NCBI RefSeq assembly: GCF_029867415.1 | Contig: NC_081185.1 | Span: 38,076,766 to 38,140,765 of the forward strand | Reading direction: 5' to 3' | Length of the DNA: 64,000 nt | From: Vicia villosa | Lineage: Eukaryota; Streptophyta; Magnoliopsida; Fabales; Fabaceae | Shown: positions 59,441 through 64,000 of the stretch, one piece after another | How the letters are laid out: every line of letters starts with the position of its first letter | How positions within the stretch are numbered: the stretch's first letter is position 1 | The notes under the pieces: generated by a model | Databases searched by the model: none | What the model saw: only the letters and a program-made list of their open reading frames with translations | What the model was told of the DNA's origin: nothing | Position numbers and translations under genes: made by a program

Positions 59441-60109
59441 TAGGAATACTTGCAAAATCATGACGCAAGACATTCGTAGTATAAATTGCAACCACATAAT
59501 AAGCATATAAGCACATAAGCCCTAGGTTCATATGTTCGACGTAACGGCTTAGGGTGCCTACCCTTCCCATTGGTATGTTCTAGAAGGTCTCATGGGGTCG
59601 TTCGTAGCCGCCGGGACTTTTTGTCTCTTTGGATTTTAGAACAACTCATTTATCCACGAGGTTCGAGTTTTAGGGGTAGGTTCCCAGAGAGATCAGCTAA
59701 ATACCCAGTCCAGCCTTCAACAAGGTCGAGCCTCGTATTAGACCTTTCCGAATATTTAACCCACTCTGAGTGGAATTATAATAAGACTCGTAGGCGATGT
59801 AATGCCCCTCTGGTCTTAAATATAATTCCCACGCTTAGGATTAACAGCAATTATATATAAACCCAACAGTGCAAATTATATAACAATTAAACATTTAATG
59901 CAGATATGGCAAATAAACATTTAATGAAAATAAATAAATAAATAAATAAATAAAACAAAAATTAAATATTTATTGAAACACAAACCCTGCCCCAAACCCT
60001 AAAAGTGGCAAATTTTCCAAACCCTAAAATTCGCCAAAACCTAAACCATTAACCACAAACCTAAACCCTCTCAAGCCTTAGGAGCATAATAATTCACCTA
60101 TAGTGTATT

Positions 60110-60127
60110 TCCCCAGCAGAGTCGCCA
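60110..60127 (-). other. Primer-binding site of element B (tRNA-Arg type)
   Basis: Minus-strand TGGCGACTCTGCTGGGGA, 2 nt inside the 5' LTR. Confidence 0.88.
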
Positions 60128-60129
60128 GT

Positions 60130-60556
60130 TGTAGCAACCTGCCCTAAAAATAAAGATTTAGAGTCGCCACTTATTCTGAAGGGCAGATAGGAAACCCTAC
60201 GCAGTTAAGAGATCGGGGTAAGATTATTATAATCAGGTCGAGGGAAGGTGTTAGGCACCCTCAACCCTTTCCTAAGGTTTTATGTTCAAAGTGAAAGTTT
60301 ATGGCTAAACATTAAGGTTTAATAGCTAAGGAAGTGAATAGGGAAGAATGAGATTTAGGGGGAAGGGGACTCGCCTTGGTTATCCAAGTGCCTACGTATC
60401 TCCTTAGGGAGAATCAGAGTCAACGTAGTTCGGGCACAGGGTTGTACGCCTTAGAATTAGAATTTGTGGTTTGAAATTGTTTTAAAGGCTTTTTGAGTGG
60501 CCTATCGTAGTTTTTGAATTGCGAAGTTCGAAGGTATTTTGAATTACCTTATCGTA
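60130..60556 (-). repeat. Truncated 5' LTR of element B
   Basis: Matches 33,927-34,346 of the other LTR, with the hairpin at 60,235-60,267, then breaks off at CTTATCGTAG into unrelated GC-richer DNA. The missing U3 means this copy has no promoter. Confidence 0.85.
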
Positions 60557-60849
60557 GCCTCACCGCGGGCGCATTGTTGGACAACGGACAGGATCGTGGG
60601 ATCATGGAAGTTGGCCCCAGCATAGAGTGGGCCACGTCATAGCGTCCCCTATAGCCGGCGCGGTGCTGAACGCCACAAGTGTAAATCTTCTTGAAAAGCC
60701 CTATTTTCTTGGCGTTTTGGCTCGTTTCTTCACTGAAGGCTCTAAAAGGTCAAGAATCCTGAAAACAAAGGAAACAAAAGCATAATACAGGAAAACGATA
60801 ATAAAAACTAAGGAAAGCATGTGATATTCGAGCCAGAAATATAGTGTGA

Positions 60850-61322
60850 TTCAGTGCGATCAAAGTGGAACACCCAAAACGATCGGACGACCACTGGAAC
60901 CGGAACTTCGGCCTCCTCTGCACCCTCGGGTCACCAATCTCGTTCCTGACCGGACGTCATTGAGTATCCAACATCGACACGCGGTCGAACAGCGAGTTCC
61001 GAGCGGATGTCGACTGCGGCCGAAGAAGAAAGTACCGCGTCTTAAAATGCTCGAGGGAGTCAGAAAATGGCTTGAAGAGATTTTTCGACTGCTTCAGGGA
61101 GACCTATCCCCATCGACCATGCTCCGTCTTGCGCTGCACGGAAAAATAGTAGAAGAGCAATGAAACGGTGGCTTTGATCTCGAGGTGTTGACACGTAAGC
61201 TCAAACGCCCGGAGAAAGGAAATCGAGTTTGAGTGGAGTTGACTTGGTGCAAGCTCAAGGTGGTTAAAGACAGAAATCTGGAAATCAGTAAAGGGCACCC
61301 GATTATCCCCTGATTCGGCCAT
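60850..61322 (-). pseudogene. Plant 'putative gypsy-type transposon' (PF04195-like) protein, broken
   Basis: From ATG at 61,322 the frame reads MAESGDNRVPFTDFQISVF, then NHLELAPSQLHSNS and SFLRAFELTCQHLEI. The LAPSQLHPN...FVRAFE pattern is typical of the N-terminal domain called putative gypsy-type transposon, found in many plant repeat proteins. An in-frame stop follows RWG near 61,104. Reading past it, the similarity continues (VSLKQSKNLFKPFSDSLEHF, then TRYFLLRP), and a second in-frame stop lies further on. So this is a pseudogene, not a short gene. The function of the domain is unknown to me. Confidence 0.65.
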
Positions 61323-61328
61323 GATCAC

Positions 61329-61664
61329 CTAAAAAAGCAGAGGAGACAAGTGAATTCGACAATCACATCAAATCCACCCTTCCACCGCTGATCAAGTGAA
61401 GAGGCATAAAACTGACCCGGATGCAATGGGTAAAGATCAATCACGAACTAACAGCAATTACGGGGCCAAAAACGCAAGTCCCTAACAAACAACCTATGGA
61501 TTAACTCCCAATAACGGCGAGAAAAATAACTTCACCACCGTGAACCACCAACATCGCCAGAAAAAGCGACGGTAGCCGCCATATAAACTATTCTAACCAC
61601 ATGCAAACCAATATCAAAGCTCGAAAAATGCAGTAACACATAAGAGGCAAGGAATCACACTTAC
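61329..61664 (-). other. 5' intron of the transposon pseudogene
   Basis: Minus-strand donor CCTG|GTAAGTG and acceptor CTGCTTTTTTAG|GTGATC, with the ATG seven bases into the next exon. The intron is inferred from splice consensus and position. Confidence 0.5.
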
Positions 61665-61803
61665 CAGGAGTCGTCTGAGGAAAGATTGAAGTAAGTACAA
61701 CTTAGGAACTCGTACGACGGAGACGGCAGAGAGAACGGCGAGCGATCAAGAAACCAGAAAGTTCAAAAGAATCGTAAAAGTTCAAACAAGGAGAGGTTTG
61801 AAG

Positions 61804-61814
61804 TATTTATATGC
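61804..61814 (-). promoter_or_regulatory. TATA box of the transposon pseudogene
   Basis: Minus-strand CATATAAATAC, about 140 nt upstream of the inferred donor site. Confidence 0.5.
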
Positions 61815-61941
61815 AATGAAGCCCTTGCCTAGGAAGAGACAAGGCCATCATTAAACCCTAAACCCTAACCGCTAGGCTAGCAATGATCCTGCCTTACTGC
61901 CTCGCAGAACTCGAGGCTGTCATTCACACGTCACCTCTCCA

Positions 61942-62218
61942 TAGGGCTGGAAATGAGTCGAGTCGAGTCGAACTCGCCTCAGCTCAGTTCGACTCGTTAA
62001 GAATTGGTCGAGTTCGAGTTTAAGACGGACTTTTTTTTCAGCTCAAACTCAACTCGTTAAGAATTAGCCGAGTTTGAGTTCGAGTTCGAGTTTAACACGA
62101 ACTTTTTTTCAGCTCAAACTCGACTTGTTAAAAATTCACGAACATCTCGATTCAACTCGTTAGATTACTCTTGTTAGGTTCAACTCGCTTATTTCACGGA
62201 CTTAAAAGTAATTTTAAA

Positions 62219-62291
<73 letters not shown>

Positions 62292-62707
62292 ACATTTTGA
62301 ATTAATATTTTTTAAATAAAAATATAGAAATAAAATAAAAGTTATAAGATTGGAATTTATACAATGTTAATTTTATTTGTATAATTATTTGTAGAAATAT
62401 TTTTCTCACTTGAGAATATAAATTATCAATTATAACTGTTAGATTAAAATAAAATATGATACTAAGATTTAGAGCAAATCTTCAAACCAACTCTTAAAGA
62501 CAATATAATCTATCTCATATATAATCGAGTTGACTCATGAACCTAACGAGTCGAACTATGTATAGTTCAAGTTCAGCTCATTTAGTTAACGAACTTAGTT
62601 TTTAGCTCATACTCAGCTCATTTGGTTCATGAACCAAGTTCAACGATTTAATCTTCGAATCGAGTTTCGAACTTTTTTCGAATTAGTTTGGTTCATTGCC
62701 AGCCCTA
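61942..62707. mobile_element. hAT-type non-autonomous DNA transposon (766 bp)
   Basis: Terminal inverted repeats TAGGGCTGGAAATGA and (right end, complement) TAGGGCTGGCAATGA, flanked by a perfect 8-bp target duplication CCTCTCCA (61,934-61,941 and 62,708-62,715). Eight-base duplications and TAGGG-type ends are hallmarks of hAT elements. The subterminal parts hold many GAGTCGAGT/ACTCGACTC motifs in inverted arrangement, the interior is AT-rich with a long TA microsatellite, and no transposase is encoded. This family of TCGAG-rich repeats is widespread in plants. Confidence 0.9.
62222..62287. repeat. TA dinucleotide microsatellite
   Basis: About 33 TA units inside the hAT-type element. Confidence 0.95.
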
Positions 62708-62820
62708 CCTCTCCACCTAAACAACAGTTCCATTCCCCGTCTAATGCTCCGTCCACTCACACGTCACTTCTCCACCTAAACAACTGTTCCACTCCTCGTC
62801 GAGCGCAACGACCACTCAAA
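62708..62820. repeat. Short tandem duplication next to the hAT-type element
   Basis: CTCCACCTAAACAACAGTTC (62,710) and CTCCACCTAAACAACTGTTC (62,769) are about 60 bp apart. The hAT-type target site lies in the first copy. Confidence 0.8.
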
Positions 62821-62936
62821 CACTGCCTCCCAGTCCGGCAGAAGGCCACGTCTCTCCTCGGACGGTCCCACGTGCGCGTCGAGGGCTACCTTAAGTCGTC
62901 ACTTCCACGCCCGAAAGCAACAACTTAGGGGGCTCC

Positions 62937-63400
62937 TGTTTTGGACCGGCCCAATTATTCCAATTGGCCCGATCCACTCCTTGGCCCAATAAGCATTGGC
63001 CTAATACATGTTGCCTACATGCAAGGGCACCTCCCCTCTCTGTCGGGCACGACCGATGACCAACCGAGCACGCGGGAATCCCGTCCTTGGCAACGACTAC
63101 CGGGCACGACCGATCAGGATCCAGTCTAATGGTCCCCTATATTCTGGGCCACAAATAGCGTTCAAGCCCACGAAAGTAGGGGATCCAATCCACACCAAAG
63201 AGACCAATATAAATAGCACTCTACCTCTAAAGGGCGAGGTAATTCATTTCTCTCACCCAAAATCTCATACTTTCCGTTGTACCTCTTTGTTCCTTCACTT
63301 ACTTTGACATCGGAGTGCCTTGTAGGTAAAATCCCCTTTTTTCTCTCAACCGTCACCGAAGATCAAGCCTACCGTTGTTGGCTACCTGTTCAACCGGAAA

Positions 63401-63403
<3 letters not shown>
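62937..63403 (+). mobile_element. LTR-like segment (gypsy type), right end uncertain
   Basis: A purine-rich tract (CTTAGGGGGCTCC) precedes a TG start at 62,937 (TGTTTTGGACCGGCCC). A TATA box (TATAAATAG, 63,208-63,216) and the ACTTTGACATCGGAGTGCC motif (about 63,299), which I know from the 3' part of some plant gypsy LTRs, follow in the order expected of an LTR. No second LTR or target duplication was found, and the right end runs into a microsatellite. It could be a solo LTR or the 3' LTR of an element degraded on its left. Confidence 0.5.
63208..63216 (+). promoter_or_regulatory. TATA box of the LTR-like segment
   Basis: TATAAATAG, pointing toward the reductase gene about 610 bp downstream. 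Confidence 0.55.

Positions 63404-63482
<79 letters not shown>
63404..63482. repeat. TA dinucleotide microsatellite
   Basis: Almost 80 bp of uninterrupted AT/TA between the LTR-like segment and the reductase promoter. It produces a meaningless alternating Ile-Tyr ORF. Confidence 0.97.

Positions 63483-64000
<518 letters not shown>

Larger units (their letters stand above)
56119..60129 (-). other. Element B internal region, PBS-side part
   Basis: Non-coding counterpart of element A 6,149-6,531 joined to 11,280-14,866. Contains empty sites CAATG (56,494-56,498, for solo LTR 1) and TGTAT (60,103-60,107, for the Athila-like element). Also holds the 65-nt block (57,438-57,500), a short extra CTTGAACCTTTGCTTGA duplication (about 57,260-57,300), the large array and the telomere-like cluster (59,982-60,070). 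Confidence 0.82.
33927..60556 (-). mobile_element. Ogre-like element B, non-coding, with two nested insertions
   Basis: Minus orientation. 3' LTR 33,927-40,885 (split by solo LTR 2), polypurine tract 40,886-40,898, internal region 40,886-43,577 and 56,119-60,129 (split by element C), PBS 60,110-60,127, and a 5' LTR truncated after 427 bp at 60,556. Without insertions the internal region is about 6.7 kb and shows no gag or pol. It is the closest relative of element A across all comparable segments and carries the empty sites for three insertions found in A. Independent insertion is the simplest explanation for the pair, because each has its own LTR at the shared junction. Confidence 0.85.
60557..61941 (-). 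mobile_element. Decayed transposon segment of the PF04195 type
   Basis: Unrelated to the Ogre-like LTRs and richer in GC. Contains a minus-strand gene remnant with TATA (61,804-61,814), intron (61,329-61,664) and a broken coding region (60,850-61,322). Positions 60,557-60,840 are probably further coding or intron sequence, with an acceptor-like TTGTTTTCAG on the minus strand at about 60,760. Interstitial telomere repeats (AAACCCTAAACCCTAA) lie at about 61,855. Confidence 0.55.

Noticed and set aside
4387..60556. Elements A and B as a large segmental duplication
   Set aside because: They share only retrotransposon sequence, each has its own LTR at the junction, and the flanks differ. Two insertions of one family explain the data more simply. 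The missing outer ends prevent certainty.
61850..61875. Interstitial telomere
   Set aside because: Only two to three AAACCCT units; far too short, and common in plant promoters and leaders.

Overview
This window is plant nuclear DNA, most likely from a large-genome legume (tribe Fabeae such as pea, vetch or lentil, or a relative). The reasons are the density of very large Ty3/gypsy Tat/Ogre-type LTR retrotransposons with 3-5 kb LTRs, a tRNA-Arg-type primer site and tandem arrays in their untranslated regions, together with plant-type promoters and one plant oxidoreductase gene. The species call is an inference. The only cellular gene I can support is at the right edge (63,829 onward): the first 57 codons of a medium-chain reductase of the enone/quinone oxidoreductase type. 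Almost everything else is nested non-autonomous retrotransposon DNA.

Layout. 1-4,386: 3' end plus 3' LTR of Ogre-like element P (+ strand), inserted into the array of Ogre-like element A (- strand). Element A survives as 4,387-6,531, 11,280-14,866 and 33,357-33,561. It is interrupted by a 4.75 kb solo LTR (6,532-11,279, -) and by an Athila-like gag-pro element (14,867-33,356, +). The Athila-like element is itself split by an 11.9 kb gag-only Ogre-like element (19,804-31,733, -) whose two 3,240 bp LTRs are nearly identical. 33,927-60,556: element B (-), a close relative of A, interrupted by a second solo LTR (36,048-39,893, -) and by a 12.5 kb Ogre-like element C without a coding region (43,578-56,118, +). 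60,557-63,500: a decayed minus-strand transposon gene with its TATA box and intron still visible, a 766 bp hAT-type element with 8-bp target duplication, an LTR-like segment and AT microsatellites. 63,500-64,000: promoter and start of the reductase gene.

Because A and B are near-copies, each acts as the empty site for insertions in the other. Three insertions (Athila-like, element C, first solo LTR) are proven to the base, with 5-bp target duplications (TGTAT, CATAT, CAATG). LTR comparison by eye gives a nested chronology: the Athila-like LTRs differ at about 23 positions plus two indels over 1.42 kb, element C LTRs at about 4 positions over 3.67 kb, and the innermost element at about 1 position over 3.24 kb.

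The most interesting unexplained signals are RNA-structural. (1) Every Ogre-like LTR family here carries a 32-33 nt hairpin near its 3' end, with a 10-bp stem that changes sequence between families while staying paired, followed by a 10-nt copy of the start of the primer-binding site. (2) The tandem arrays in these elements are arrays of hairpins whose stems change in a compensatory way from monomer to monomer. (3) Three LTR families carry a tRNA-like segment (A-box-like, B-box-like, T-run) at the same relative position, about 1.9 kb into the LTR. All other short reading frames look like chance ORFs in repeats. All comparisons were made by eye, without alignment software.
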